NCBI GenBank assembly: GCA_016705125.1
Contig: JADIYW010000002.1
Location: forward strand, 165,198 to 229,197
DNA from: Bacteroidota bacterium
GTDB taxonomy: Bacteria; Bacteroidota; Bacteroidia; Chitinophagales; JADIYW01
DNA: 64,000 nucleotides
Reading direction: 5' to 3'
Made by a program: the position numbers and the translations under genes. This document shows positions 8,771 through 17,414 of the stretch, piece after piece. The stretch's first letter is position 1. The number at the start of each line of letters is the position of its first letter. Under the pieces are notes generated by a model that searched no databases, was not told the origin of the DNA, and worked only from the letters and a program-made list of their open reading frames with translations.

Positions 8771-9889
8771 ATGACAAAGTTAAACCCAACTATTGTTTGG
8801 ATTTTAAGAGGAATTATTGCTTTCCTATTCGTATTTTCTGCCATATCCAAACTATTTCCTATTGAGGCATTTGAGAAACAATTGGTCGATTTAAAAATCA
8901 CTAATTGGTGTTTAGCACCAGCACTGGCAAGAGCTATCATCGCATGGGAATTATTCTTGGGCCTCTGTTTTTTGCAAAATCACTTCTTCAAAAAGTTTAT
9001 TATTCCATTAACCGTTGGTTTATTGGTCGCCTTTTGTATTCATCTGGGATACCAAATATTTTTATACGGAAATGAAGGAAATTGTGGCTGTATGGGACAA
9101 TTAATACCTATGACGCCATTGCAAGCCATTATAAAAAACATTATTGCGCTTATATTAATTGGTATAATTTACTTAAATACACCAAACAAAAAAAACAGTC
9201 TTCACCGATATCCTACTATCATTTTAATCATTTGCTATGTATTTATTTTTGGATATTTCCAATCTGTTTGTTGCTGCGATACAACCCCAATTTTGCCTTC
9301 AAATTGGACAAATACAAATACTGACACTACAAATACTTTAATAGACAATCAAACAATTAGCACCAACGACACCGCACGAACATTAGTTAATCAACCAGCT
9401 ACCATTAAAACTAAAAAAGACTCAACCAAAAAAAATACACCAGTTAATACACCAATTAGCACACCAAGTATTCCAAAAACTGTTTCTGTATTTGCCCCTT
9501 ATACTCAATTTAGTGGTGGAAAAACGGTAAATTTAGATGAAGGAAAAAAATTAGTTTGTGTATTTAATACCATGTGCGACCATTGTATGGATGCGGCTAA
9601 AAAAATAACTGATTTGGCAAAAACAACAAAAACGCCTCCAGTTTATGTTTTATTTTGGAGCGAAAACAATTCCAAGGGCGAAAAATTAGAAAAAGAGATA
9701 GAAGAATTTTACAAATATGCTGGAAATAGTTACCCATATACTGTAATTGAAACACCTGCATTCTTTAGGTTATTGGGTAATGCACCATCGCCACCAAGAA
9801 TCGCCGTTTTGTCGGAAGGCAATGTAGTTGGAGATTTTTCAGAAGAAAGTTTGACAAAGGACGCACTTACAAGAGCATACAATTTTTAA
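8771..9889 (+). CDS. DoxX/MauE-like membrane protein with C-terminal thioredoxin-like domain
   Basis: 372 residues. Residues about 8-155 form four membrane helices with the MauE-type loop YGNEGNCGCMGQLIPMTPLQ, ending at a fifth hydrophobic stretch (IILIICYVFIFGYFQS) with a Cys triplet. Residues about 175-245 are a Thr/Asn/Pro-rich low-complexity linker. The last 120 residues carry NTMCDHCMDAAKKI, a CxxC-type redox site in a thioredoxin-like fold. The combination suggests a membrane-bound thiol-redox protein working in the periplasm; partner unknown. The M42 peptidase starts 8 bases downstream. Confidence 0.82.
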   Translation: MTKLNPTIVWILRGIIAFLFVFSAISKLFPIEAFEKQLVDLKITNWCLAPALARAIIAWELFLGLCFLQNHFFKKFIIPLTVGLLVAFCIHLGYQIFLYGNEGNCGCMGQLIPMTPLQAIIKNIIALILIGIIYLNTPNKKNSLHRYPTIILIICYVFIFGYFQSVCCCDTTPILPSNWTNTNTDTTNTLIDNQTISTNDTARTLVNQPATIKTKKDSTKKNTPVNTPISTPSIPKTVSVFAPYTQFSGGKTVNLDEGKKLVCVFNTMCDHCMDAAKKITDLAKTTKTPPVYVLFWSENNSKGEKLEKEIEEFYKYAGNSYPYTVIETPAFFRLLGNAPSPPRIAVLSEGNVVGDFSEESLTKDALTRAYNF

Positions 9890-9897
9890 TTAAATAC

Positions 9898-11079
9898 ATG
9901 AATTATACATCATTAAAAGAATTAATTGAAATTGATTCACCAACAGGATTCACCCATATTGCAGCTGAATATTGTTTCAATTATTTAAAAAATTTAGGTT
10001 TTAACCCTACCTATACCATTAAAGGTGCAGTAAAATGCAGTTTGGGTGAAAATCCAACGCTTTGTATTGCAGGGCATTTAGATACTTTAGGCGCTATTAT
10101 AAGTTCAATTAATGGTGATGGAACTTTATCCATTTCGCTTCTTGGTGGACTTTCGATGAATATGGCCGAAGGTGAGTATTGCCGAATCCATACCCACGAA
10201 GGTCGAATTTATACTGGCACGCTCTTGCTCAACAATCCTTCTGCACATGCCAATAAAGATTTGGATTCGACGAAAAGGAATATTGAATCCATGCATATCA
10301 GGTTAGATGAATTGGTAGAAAACAAAAATGATGTTTTAAAATTAGGCATTCAAGTTGGCGATATTATTGCATTTGACACCCGATATCAGGAATTAGAAAG
10401 CGGTTTTATAAAATCGAGGTATTTAGATAATAAAGCAGGTTGTTTTGTATTATTTGAAATAGCTGAAAGGGCAAAAAAAATGGAAAAATCATTTCCTGTG
10501 GAGTTGTTTTTTTCTAATTATGAAGAAGTTGGACATGGCGCATCAGGTGGATTTGCGCCAACAATTAAAGACATGTTGGTGATTGATATGGGCGTAGTTG
10601 GCCATAATGTAGAGGGCAAGGAAACTGCTTGTTCTATTTGTGCAAAGGACAGTACCGGCCCTTATGACTATAATTTTAGAAAAGAATTGGTAGAGTTGTG
10701 CCGAAAAAACAATATCCCATACAATGTCGATATTTATCCATTTTATGGAAGCGATGGAAGTGCAGCACTTCGGGCTGGCAACCAATTTAGAGTAGCATTA
10801 ATTGGAATGGGAGTTGCAGCATCTCATGGCGTGGAGCGCACCCACAAAAAAGGCATTGAAGCAACACTTGATTTGTGTATGGCTTATATTGAGGGGTTGC
10901 ATTTTGCCGAAAGACGCGGGGGGGGGGGGGGGGGGCGGGGGGGTGAACCCCCCTACTTACAAAATAATTTAAACTACAAAATCCCCAACAACAATTCAGC
11001 AGGTCTCGCAATTACTGCCTTATTGCCATTTATAACTATTGGTCTTTCTATCAAAATTGGATTTTCAATCATTATATAA
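9898..11079 (+). CDS. M42-family metallo-aminopeptidase (3' end altered by poly-G tract)
   Basis: The recognisable enzyme is residues 1 to about 340. Metal ligands and catalytic residues are visible: GHLDTLG (His and Asp), LDNKAGC (bridging Asp), NYEEVGHG (catalytic Glu) and SHGVERTHKKG (last His). M42 enzymes are dodecameric cytosolic di-metal aminopeptidases. After GLHFAERR the frame enters an 18-G tract and reads an artificial Gly/Arg run plus about 45 residues antisense to the convergent ArsC-like gene. The natural stop was probably near 10915-10950, so the end given here is the open frame rather than the likely true end. Confidence 0.85.
   Translation: MNYTSLKELIEIDSPTGFTHIAAEYCFNYLKNLGFNPTYTIKGAVKCSLGENPTLCIAGHLDTLGAIISSINGDGTLSISLLGGLSMNMAEGEYCRIHTHEGRIYTGTLLLNNPSAHANKDLDSTKRNIESMHIRLDELVENKNDVLKLGIQVGDIIAFDTRYQELESGFIKSRYLDNKAGCFVLFEIAERAKKMEKSFPVELFFSNYEEVGHGASGGFAPTIKDMLVIDMGVVGHNVEGKETACSICAKDSTGPYDYNFRKELVELCRKNNIPYNVDIYPFYGSDGSAALRAGNQFRVALIGMGVAASHGVERTHKKGIEATLDLCMAYIEGLHFAERRGGGGGGRGGEPPYLQNNLNYKIPNNNSAGLAITALLPFITIGLSIKIGFSIII
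10918..10953. repeat. Poly-G tract (G18-C-G7) with G6/C6 hairpin
   Basis: An uninterrupted run of 18 G (10918-10935), one C, then 7 G (10937-10943), TGAA and 6 C (10948-10953). The last part forms a perfect six-pair G/C stem with a TGAA loop. It lies at the 3' junction of two convergent genes. In a genome this AT-rich such a tract is unexpected. It could be a slippage-prone tract, a hairpin terminator that expanded, or an assembly artefact. Confidence 0.85.
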
Positions 11080-11315
11080 ATCCATTCTGAGTCGGTAAAA
11101 ATTTTGCCTTTATATTTTTCGATAAATACGGTTTCCTTTTTACGAATCAAATCGATTGGCTTTATCCCTAATTTTTCTAAAACAATTTTTAATTCCTCGT
11201 GTGTAGGAATTTCTTGTAAATAAGCTTTTATTTCAAATGCTTGTCCACTTTCTTCTAGCAATTGTATGGCGCTTCTACTTTTGCCACACCTTGAATTGTG
11301 ATATACTTGAATCAT
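10974..11315 (-). CDS. ArsC/Spx-family reductase-like protein
   Basis: 113 residues with the ArsC fold signatures: YHNSRCGKSR with the active Cys10, the mid-protein LGIKPIDLIRKKE helix and the C-terminal ERPIVINGNKAVIARPAE loop that holds the Arg residues of glutaredoxin-dependent arsenate reductases. It is the size of the YfgD/ArsC group. Many members act on substrates other than arsenate. It begins next to the prfB stop (11315) and converges on the M42 peptidase. Confidence 0.88.
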   Translation of the reverse strand: MIQVYHNSRCGKSRSAIQLLEESGQAFEIKAYLQEIPTHEELKIVLEKLGIKPIDLIRKKETVFIEKYKGKIFTDSEWIYIMIENPILIERPIVINGNKAVIARPAELLLGIL

Positions 11316-12395
11316 TATTTATGTAATAAAAATGCTTTAATAAATCCATTTAAATCTCCATCTAAAACTGCCTGCGGATTGGATGTTTCAAACCCTGTTC
11401 GGGCATCTTTCACCAATTTATAAGGATGAAGAACGTAATTGCGAATCTGTGAACCCCATTCATTTTTCATTTTAGTTCCTTCTATTTGGTCTCTTGCCGC
11501 ATTTCTTTTCTGCACCTCCAAATCATACAACTTCGACTTCAGCATTTTCATGGCTGTTTCCCTATTCTGAATTTGCGAACGCTCTTGTTGGCACTCACAA
11601 GTAATACCGGTTGGAAGATGCCTTACCCTTACGGCCGATTCTGTTCTATTTACGTGCTGTCCACCTGCACCACTTGCTCTAAATGTGTCCCATTCAATAT
11701 CGGCAGGATTTACAGTTATTTCAATTGTATCATCTATTTCAGGCCAAACAAAAACGGAGGCAAAGGAAGTATGCCTTTTTCCATTACTATCGAATGGTGA
11801 AATACGAACTAAGCGGTGCACTCCATTTTCAGACTTTAACATGCCATAAACAAATTCGCCATCTATTTCTAATGTAATTGATTTTATACCTGCCACATCG
11901 CCATCAGTCCGCTCCAATTCTCTTACTTTGTGTCCGTTTTTTTCGCCCCACATAATATACATACGCATAAGCATGGCTGCCCAATCGCAACTCTCGGTAC
12001 CACCCGCGCCTGAATTAATAGTCAAAATTACTGAAAGTCCATCTTCCTCACCATTCAATGTAGATTTATACTCCAGTTCTTCTACTTCATCAGCAGCAAT
12101 TCTGTATGTAGTTTCTAAATCTTCCTCGGTAGCCTCACCCATTTCAAAAAATTCTTTCATTATTTGTAACTCGTCATATTTATTCTGACAGTCTTTAAAT
12201 AATTGAACCCAATGTTTATTGGCTTTTATTTCTTTTAAAATGGCTTGTGCCTTTAACTGATCATTCCAAAAATCGGAAGAAAGGGTTTTGGCTTCATCAT
12301 CTTTTATTTTTTCTACTCTATTATCGTAGTCAAAGATACCTCCGCAAGGAGGTGACACTGTCGGTAAGTGTTTTGTGCTGTTCGTTTGTAATCAT
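11315..12395 (-). CDS. prfB: Peptide chain release factor 2 with programmed +1 frameshift
   Basis: Translation starts at ATG 12395 (MITNEQHKTLTDSVTSLRRY), reaches an in-frame TGA at 12330-12332 and continues after a +1 shift as L-DYDNRVEKI, giving about 359 residues. The catalytic GGQ lies in ASGAGGQHVNRTESAVRV and the domain layout is that of RF2, which releases peptides at UGA and UAA. The shift autoregulates RF2: low RF2 means slow termination at its own UGA and more shifting. The ATG at 12358 in the downstream frame is not the real start. Confidence 0.96.
12329..12343 (-). promoter_or_regulatory. prfB programmed frameshift site
   Basis: Minus-strand GGAGG-TAT-CTT-TGA-C: an internal Shine-Dalgarno-like GGAGG (12339-12343), the spacer TAT, the slippery Leu codon CTT and the UGA stop followed by C. 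This is the canonical RF2 autoregulatory element, conserved almost base for base with the Escherichia coli version. Confidence 0.95.
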
Positions 12396-12598
12396 GCACA
12401 AATATATAAAATTGAAATTCAAAAAATTGGAATTTACATTAGGTTAACCCGTTTTGCACAAAAAAACAGTAAGTTTTATACAATGGATTAAATTTAACTC
12501 AAAATAACTTTATCTTTGGAGTGGTGAATAAAATGTCGCATAACTTTGGAGAAAAATAAACTCGTAAAGTATTTAAAAACATTTTACAGGCAAATAGT

Positions 12599-13456
12599 AT
12601 GAAAATTAAAGAATTTTTTGGAAAAACAGGCATTTTAGGCGCAATACTTGGAATGATAATTATTGTTGCAGGGTTTTTATTTTTACTCAATGTTTTTTTT
12701 GTTACCTATACCATGCATGGGCAAACAGTTACCGTGCCTAATATCGAAGGACTTTCGATAAAAGAAGCAAAAAACAAATTGAATAATGCAGGCCTAGAAT
12801 TTATGATAGCCGATTCAACCTACAAAAACGATTTGCCTCCAGGACAAGTTTTAGACCAAAGTCCAAAAAAAGGAGCGACAGTCAAAAAATTTAGAAAAAT
12901 TTACCTTACTGTTTCAAGTGTATCTGCTGAACCAGTAAAAATGCCTAACTTAATTGACAATTCAAGGAGACAAGCAATTATTATCCTTGAAAGCTATGGA
13001 CTTAAATTAGGAAAAGAAAATTATGTTCCAGACATAGCAAAGGATGCAGTAAGAGGTATGTATTTAAATGGAAAAGAAATTAAAGAAGGCAGCATTGTAC
13101 TTAAGGGCTCAGTAATAGATTTGGATTTGGGTGATGGAATTGGTGATACAAAAGTAGATGTGCCCGATTTACTCGGAGCTACTTTAATGGAAGCACTTGC
13201 CGTATTGGATGCTTATGGATTACAACCAGGCATAATCTCCACGCAGGGCGAAATAACTGACTCATTAAGTTCATTCATATATTATCAACAACCAGAATAT
13301 GGTACTGCTTACAAATTGGCACCAGGCGATCCAGTGAATTTATTTATAATGCAAGACCAACCAGACCTTGAAACCATTCAGGATATAGGAGCAGTAGAAA
13401 AATCAGAAATTGAAGAGATAAATAATAATCAGAAGAAAGAAGGGAATAAGCAATAA
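12599..13456 (+). CDS. Membrane-anchored PASTA-domain protein
   Basis: 285 residues. A short cytoplasmic start, one membrane helix (about 11-38), then three PASTA repeats: about 40-108 (VPNIEGLSIKEAKNKLNNAG ... LPPGQVLDQSPKKGATVK), about 112-182 (MPNLIDNSRRQAIIILESYG) and about 186-257 (VPDLLGATLMEALAVLDAYG). An acidic Glu/Asn/Lys tail follows. No kinase domain is present, which is usual for the Bacteroidota version. PASTA domains bind peptidoglycan fragments or penicillin-binding proteins, suggesting a cell-wall role. It starts divergently from prfB and is followed after 15 bases by the T9SS protein. Confidence 0.92.
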   Translation: MKIKEFFGKTGILGAILGMIIIVAGFLFLLNVFFVTYTMHGQTVTVPNIEGLSIKEAKNKLNNAGLEFMIADSTYKNDLPPGQVLDQSPKKGATVKKFRKIYLTVSSVSAEPVKMPNLIDNSRRQAIIILESYGLKLGKENYVPDIAKDAVRGMYLNGKEIKEGSIVLKGSVIDLDLGDGIGDTKVDVPDLLGATLMEALAVLDAYGLQPGIISTQGEITDSLSSFIYYQQPEYGTAYKLAPGDPVNLFIMQDQPDLETIQDIGAVEKSEIEEINNNQKKEGNKQ

Positions 13457-13471
13457 AAGTAAAGAACAACT

Positions 13472-15340
13472 ATGAAAAAAATTTATATCTCCTGTTTCCT
13501 GCTTTTTATAATGTTAAAAGGATTTTCGCAAGATGAACAATTAGTTCCTTTAAATTCAAATGCAAAATTAGAATTTAATCAAAAGAAAGGAAACTTGACA
13601 AATGTTAGTCAGCGACAAAATGCCCTTTTAAGCTTGCCTTTTATCGAAGATTTTAATTATGATGGTCCATATCCTGACATCAATCTTTGGCAAGATTCAT
13701 TAGTGTATATAAATAATACTTATCCAATTAATCCTCCCTCTTTAGGTGTGGCAACATTTGATGGGTTAAATGCAACTGGCAACCAATATTCTTTATTAAA
13801 TGTAGCCGGACCAGCAGATTATTTAACTGTTCAACCCCTTGCTCTTGGAGGTTTAACCGAAGACAGTTTGGTATTTATCAGTTTTTTTTACCAACCAATG
13901 GGTTTGGGTCAAAAACCTGAAGCTGGAAAAGATTATTTAAAACTCGAATTTCTAAATCAATCTGCGCAGTGGATAGAAAAATGGAGTGTAACCGGCGATA
14001 GTTCAAGAGATTTTAGACAGGAATTTGTAAAAATTACTAATGATTACTTATACGATGGATTTCAGTTTAGATTCAGAAATATTGCTCAACTAAGTGGCAA
14101 TAACGACCATTTTCATTTAGACTATGTTGTGGTTGACAAAAACAGAGATACCACATCTGATAAATCACCAAAAGACATGGCTTTTCAATCGGGCCCAATA
14201 AGTTTGCTGAAAAATTATTTTGCCATGCCTTATTTTCATTTCGATACATCGGAATTGACACAAATACACCAAACTTCCATTAGAAATAATTTCACCAATG
14301 CCACTACCGACTTCCTAGATAATTTTGAAGCTAAAGAATTAAAAACGAATACTGTTTTCCAAACGTATTTAGGTACATCAGCCGACTTGGGTCCATTAAG
14401 TAATAATATTTCCAATTACCCGAGAATTGACATACCTGATAATTTAAGTGGCGACACCATCATAATCAGGTTAACGCATAATTATGCCGTATCTGCTGAG
14501 GTTGGCTCAGATCCGAAAATTATAGCCAATAATACTATTATAAAAGACCAAATATTTAGCAACTATTTCGCTTATGATGATGCGTCAGCCGAAAGAGGAT
14601 ACCGATTAGCAAGTGTTGCCGGAGCAAAAATAGCCACTAGATTTGTAGCCAATAAATTAGACTCTTTGCAAGGGATAAAAGTACATTTTGCCAATCTAAA
14701 TACAGACAATAAAAATGGATTACTTTCGGTAATTGTTTGGAAAAAAATAGGCCCTGAGGAAGAAATTTTATATCAGGAAGATTTATTGAGATTAGATGAT
14801 TTCAGAAAAATAAACGGCTTGGATGCGGTTAATGATTTTTCATTTTATGATTTAAAACCTCAATACATTAAAAATGGTACTTCCAAAATTGTAGTTGAAG
14901 GGGAATTTTTTATTGGTCTTTTGTTTACAGATAGAGATAAATGGACAATCGGGTATGATTTGAATACAAATGGCTCGGCCAACCAATTTTATAATGTAGG
15001 AAATGGATGGAATCCAACTCAATTTGCTGGCTCTTTGCTTTTAAATCCCTTGATGGGTGAACCATTGCCATGGGAATTAACTCCGGTGGTGAATACTCCA
15101 AATAAATCCTTAGAAATCAAAGTATTCCCTAATCCGACGCATAATGTTTTCTTTGTAAAAGGCATTTTAAATACTTCTCAAATCAATATCCATAATTTAA
15201 ATGGTCAATTGATGCAAACAAATACATTGAATACCGATGGACAAATTTTACTCAATGACCTTGCAAAAGGCATTTATTTTATAAATATAATCGACTTAAT
15301 TAGCAATGCAAGTGGCGTTTCTAAATTGATAGTGGAATAA
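13472..15340 (+). CDS. Secreted protein with T9SS type A sorting domain
   Basis: 622 residues: signal peptide (MKKIYISCFLLFIMLKGFSQ), a long beta-rich extracellular region of unknown fold, and a C-terminal Por sorting domain (about 535-622) with the KVFPNPTHNVFFVKG motif, HNLNGQLM and LAKGIYFINI. The middle resembles jelly-roll-like attachment domains (FHLDYVVVDKN) without an enzymatic motif I can name. It is exported through Sec and the type IX system to the cell surface. Probably co-transcribed with the PASTA gene. Confidence 0.9.
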   Translation: MKKIYISCFLLFIMLKGFSQDEQLVPLNSNAKLEFNQKKGNLTNVSQRQNALLSLPFIEDFNYDGPYPDINLWQDSLVYINNTYPINPPSLGVATFDGLNATGNQYSLLNVAGPADYLTVQPLALGGLTEDSLVFISFFYQPMGLGQKPEAGKDYLKLEFLNQSAQWIEKWSVTGDSSRDFRQEFVKITNDYLYDGFQFRFRNIAQLSGNNDHFHLDYVVVDKNRDTTSDKSPKDMAFQSGPISLLKNYFAMPYFHFDTSELTQIHQTSIRNNFTNATTDFLDNFEAKELKTNTVFQTYLGTSADLGPLSNNISNYPRIDIPDNLSGDTIIIRLTHNYAVSAEVGSDPKIIANNTIIKDQIFSNYFAYDDASAERGYRLASVAGAKIATRFVANKLDSLQGIKVHFANLNTDNKNGLLSVIVWKKIGPEEEILYQEDLLRLDDFRKINGLDAVNDFSFYDLKPQYIKNGTSKIVVEGEFFIGLLFTDRDKWTIGYDLNTNGSANQFYNVGNGWNPTQFAGSLLLNPLMGEPLPWELTPVVNTPNKSLEIKVFPNPTHNVFFVKGILNTSQINIHNLNGQLMQTNTLNTDGQILLNDLAKGIYFINIIDLISNASGVSKLIVE

Positions 15341-15464
15341 AAATGGAGAATGGATATTAGATAAAAACTCCTTTTTGAATTAGTATTTTCCATTTTTTAG
15401 CTTCACCACATTATAATTCTACTTTAGTAGGCAATAAAATTTATTTTTATACTACTTTATGATT

Positions 15465-15809
15465 TTACCATTTTAAAGTTTTGTAAATGAATGGTTTTCT
15501 TGTCGAATACATTATTTCTATACTGTCACCAATTTGATAATTATCCTTTATAGATGTCGATCCTTTAAATTTAGTATCCTTGCTATAATAATTAAAAAAT
15601 GCCCGCTGACTTCCTTTGCCTTGATATCCAAATTTATATATTCTTACTAGTTGAATTTTACCATATTTTGAATATTCTTTTTCTTCTTCTTGTCCTATAA
15701 TTTTATAAAAATTTAACACCACTAAACCACAACTAGATAAAAGCATTATAAAACAGGTTTTCGAGAGAGGGGGGGGGGGGGGGGGGGGGGGTAAGCTAAT
15801 AGAAATCAC
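15465..15809 (-). CDS. Small hypothetical protein with poly-Pro tract from a C/G homopolymer
   Basis: The frame opens at GTG 15809, overlapping the stop of the upstream gene by 4 bases, and reads a run of eight prolines encoded by the 23-base homopolymer. The convincing part starts after it (SKTCFIMLLSSCGLVVLNFY), which looks like a lipoprotein or membrane signal, followed by a beta-rich domain (KGSTSIKDNYQIGDSIEIMY, KPFIYKTLKW) of a kind seen in small Bacteroidota proteins of unknown function. The original start codon may have been lost in, or just before, the homopolymer. Confidence 0.55.
   Translation of the reverse strand: MISISLPPPPPPPPLSKTCFIMLLSSCGLVVLNFYKIIGQEEEKEYSKYGKIQLVRIYKFGYQGKGSQRAFFNYYSKDTKFKGSTSIKDNYQIGDSIEIMYSTRKPFIYKTLKW
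15769..15791. repeat. Poly-G tract of 23 bases
   Basis: An uninterrupted run of 23 G on the plus strand (C on the coding strand), preceded by a GAGAGAG purine run. It lies inside the 5' end of the minus-strand gene at 15465-15809, so a change in its length would switch the frame joining the first few codons to the body of the gene. True contingency tract and assembly artefact are both possible. Confidence 0.85.
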
Positions 15810-16084
15810 AGCATTAATTGAAATATAAAAATTAAAAAAAACTTTCTCTTCTGCCTTATTGATAATTTTGTATATTTTATATCCCTATAAAGATCGTCAT
15901 TTTTAAAAAAAAATTCTAAAATCTTTAAGATAATTATAACACACAATCCCCATGAAATCATAATTAAAATAAAAAAAAATAAGCCTATGTTTTCATTTAA
16001 TGAAAATATTCTTATCAATTCAAACAGTATAAAAATTAACAATACTGAAGTTAAAATTATGGTTATGTTTTTTAGTATTCTCAT
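15806..16084 (-). CDS. Small membrane protein, hypothetical
   Basis: 92 residues with two clear membrane helices (about 7-27 ITIILTSVLLIFILFELI and 34-61 LFFFILIMISWGLCVIIILK), a short charged loop (KNDDLYRDIKYTKLSIRQKR) and a third hydrophobic stretch cut by the stop. The stop overlaps the GTG of the following frame (GTGA). It could be a separate coupled gene or the first half of one protein split by the poly-C tract. Family not recognised. Confidence 0.6.
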   Translation of the reverse strand: MRILKNITIILTSVLLIFILFELIRIFSLNENIGLFFFILIMISWGLCVIIILKILEFFFKNDDLYRDIKYTKLSIRQKRKFFLIFIFQLML

Positions 16085-16165
16085 TCAAAAAAATAAATTA
16101 AATGTGCTTACCTTACAATAAACATCAATTAATTTTAGTTTTACCAAATTTTATTTAATAAAATA

Positions 16166-16654
16166 CTAAAGGGCTTCCAAAGCCGCCTTATAGTTTGGTT
16201 CGATAGTGATTTCTGGTACTTGTTCAGTATATAAAACGGTTCCATCTTCATCGGCTACAATAATGCATCTACTTAATAATCCAACCAATGGGCCATCAAC
16301 TATTTCTAAAGAAGAGAAATCATCTGTTCTAAATGCTGAAAGTGTTTCAACATTTTCAATGCCCTCTGCTCCACAAAATCGGGAAAGCGCAAAAGGCAAA
16401 TCCTTTGAAATAGATAAAACAACTGTGTTCTCCAAATTGGCAGCATCTTTATTAAACTGTTTAACTGACATTGCACAAATCCCAGTATCAATACTCGGAA
16501 ATATATTTAACACTATTCTTTTTCCTTTATAATCACTTATTTTCTTCTCTCCTAAAGTGTTTGCTATAAGCAAAGAATCTGCCAATTTTGATCCAATTGC
16601 AGGCAATGCGCTTTTTGTATGAATTTCATTTCCTTTTAGTGTAATTGTAGCCAT
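16166..16654 (-). CDS. tpx: Thiol peroxidase (Tpx), atypical 2-Cys peroxiredoxin
   Basis: 162 residues, full length for Tpx. The peroxidatic Cys60 lies in FPSIDTGICAMSV and the resolving Cys92 in SRFCGAEGIENV; the TCDTSVRxF motif of other Tpx proteins is here DTGICAMSVKQF. The start region VTLKGNxxxT appears as ITLKGNEIHTKSALP. It reduces alkyl hydroperoxides in the cytosol or periplasm using thioredoxin. Stands alone on the minus strand. Confidence 0.95.
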   Translation of the reverse strand: MATITLKGNEIHTKSALPAIGSKLADSLLIANTLGEKKISDYKGKRIVLNIFPSIDTGICAMSVKQFNKDAANLENTVVLSISKDLPFALSRFCGAEGIENVETLSAFRTDDFSSLEIVDGPLVGLLSRCIIVADEDGTVLYTEQVPEITIEPNYKAALEAL

Positions 16655-16760
16655 TTCTTTTTTTTTTGATAAAGATAATTTTTTTGTACATTCTATTGAT
16701 GAAAAAAAATTATTTTTTTTCTTAAAATACTACTTTCATTATTTTTAAATGGAATATATT

Positions 16761-16796
16761 TCGGCGCCCGGTGGATCTGGCGTATGCCACCCCCCG
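16761..16796. other. GC-rich hairpin island in AT-rich intergenic DNA
   Basis: A roughly 36-base GC-rich block between tpx and the TonB-like gene. It contains GGTGG (16770-16774) pairing with CCACC (16787-16791), and inside it GGC-GTAT-GCC (16779-16788) as an alternative small stem, plus a C6 run. There is no T run directly after it. It may be a repeat-family copy, a degenerate mobile-element end or a small structured RNA; the sequence does not decide. Confidence 0.45.
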
Positions 16797-16898
16797 TTCT
16801 GAAAACCTTTAAAAAAAATCAAAATTGGCCATATAAAATTTATTATGATTTTAAATAATTGATTTGTAAAATCAATTAATTTTCTAATTTAAAATTTT

Positions 16899-17405
16899 TT
16901 AAAAATGATTCATTCTTTCATTTAGGCTTATTCGTCCGTTAAGCTTACCCAACTTAATTGTATAACTAATAACAGGCGACAAAGGTTTATTCTTTAAATC
17001 TACTTTTTTTACAATTGTAGGCTTTGCCATTTGTACCGTATAATTCACTTGAATATTGACTTGTTGAATTGGCAATTGCTGTTTTACAGGTAATTTGAAA
17101 TGGATATTTATTTTTTGCTGTGTAGAAACTTTTACGCCATGGTTATTTTGTGGTGCAAATTTCAATAAGCCTACCACTCTCGATGCTTCTTCATCACATC
17201 CAAAACCGATGCCTTTATTATTTCTTACATCCAATACTTTTCCATCAAAATCAACTCTGTACGAAATATAAACAGTGCCTTCAATCTCTTTTTCTAAAGC
17301 CAATTTGGGATAGATTAAATTTTCCTGAATAAATTTCTGCAATGCCAATTTTCCGCCCGGATATTGTGGTTTTATTACAAATTCTTGCTTATCTCTTCTT
17401 TTCAT
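16899..17405 (-). CDS. TonB C-terminal-domain protein (soluble)
   Basis: 168 residues without signal peptide or membrane helix. Residues about 10-105 match the TonB C-terminal domain: KPQYPGGKLALQKFIQENLI, YPKLALEKEIEGTVYISYRV, DFDGKVLDV, GCDEEASRVVGLLKFAPQ. The last 60 residues are basic and unassigned. TonB domains normally contact outer-membrane receptors from the periplasm; lacking an anchor, this one is atypical. It starts 9 bases after the stop of the large protease and is likely translated from the same mRNA. Confidence 0.85.
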   Translation of the reverse strand: MKRRDKQEFVIKPQYPGGKLALQKFIQENLIYPKLALEKEIEGTVYISYRVDFDGKVLDVRNNKGIGFGCDEEASRVVGLLKFAPQNNHGVKVSTQQKINIHFKLPVKQQLPIQQVNIQVNYTVQMAKPTIVKKVDLKNKPLSPVISYTIKLGKLNGRISLNERMNHF

Positions 17406-17414
17406 TTTTTATTT

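Noticed and set aside
10950..11079. C-terminal extension of the M42 peptidase
   Set aside because: It is antisense to the ArsC-like gene and begins with a homopolymer-encoded Gly/Arg run.
12333..12358. Alternative start of prfB at 12358 (MSPPCGGIF)
   Set aside because: This ATG lies in the wrong frame upstream of the programmed shift; the zero-frame start at 12395 with the canonical shift site explains the gene.
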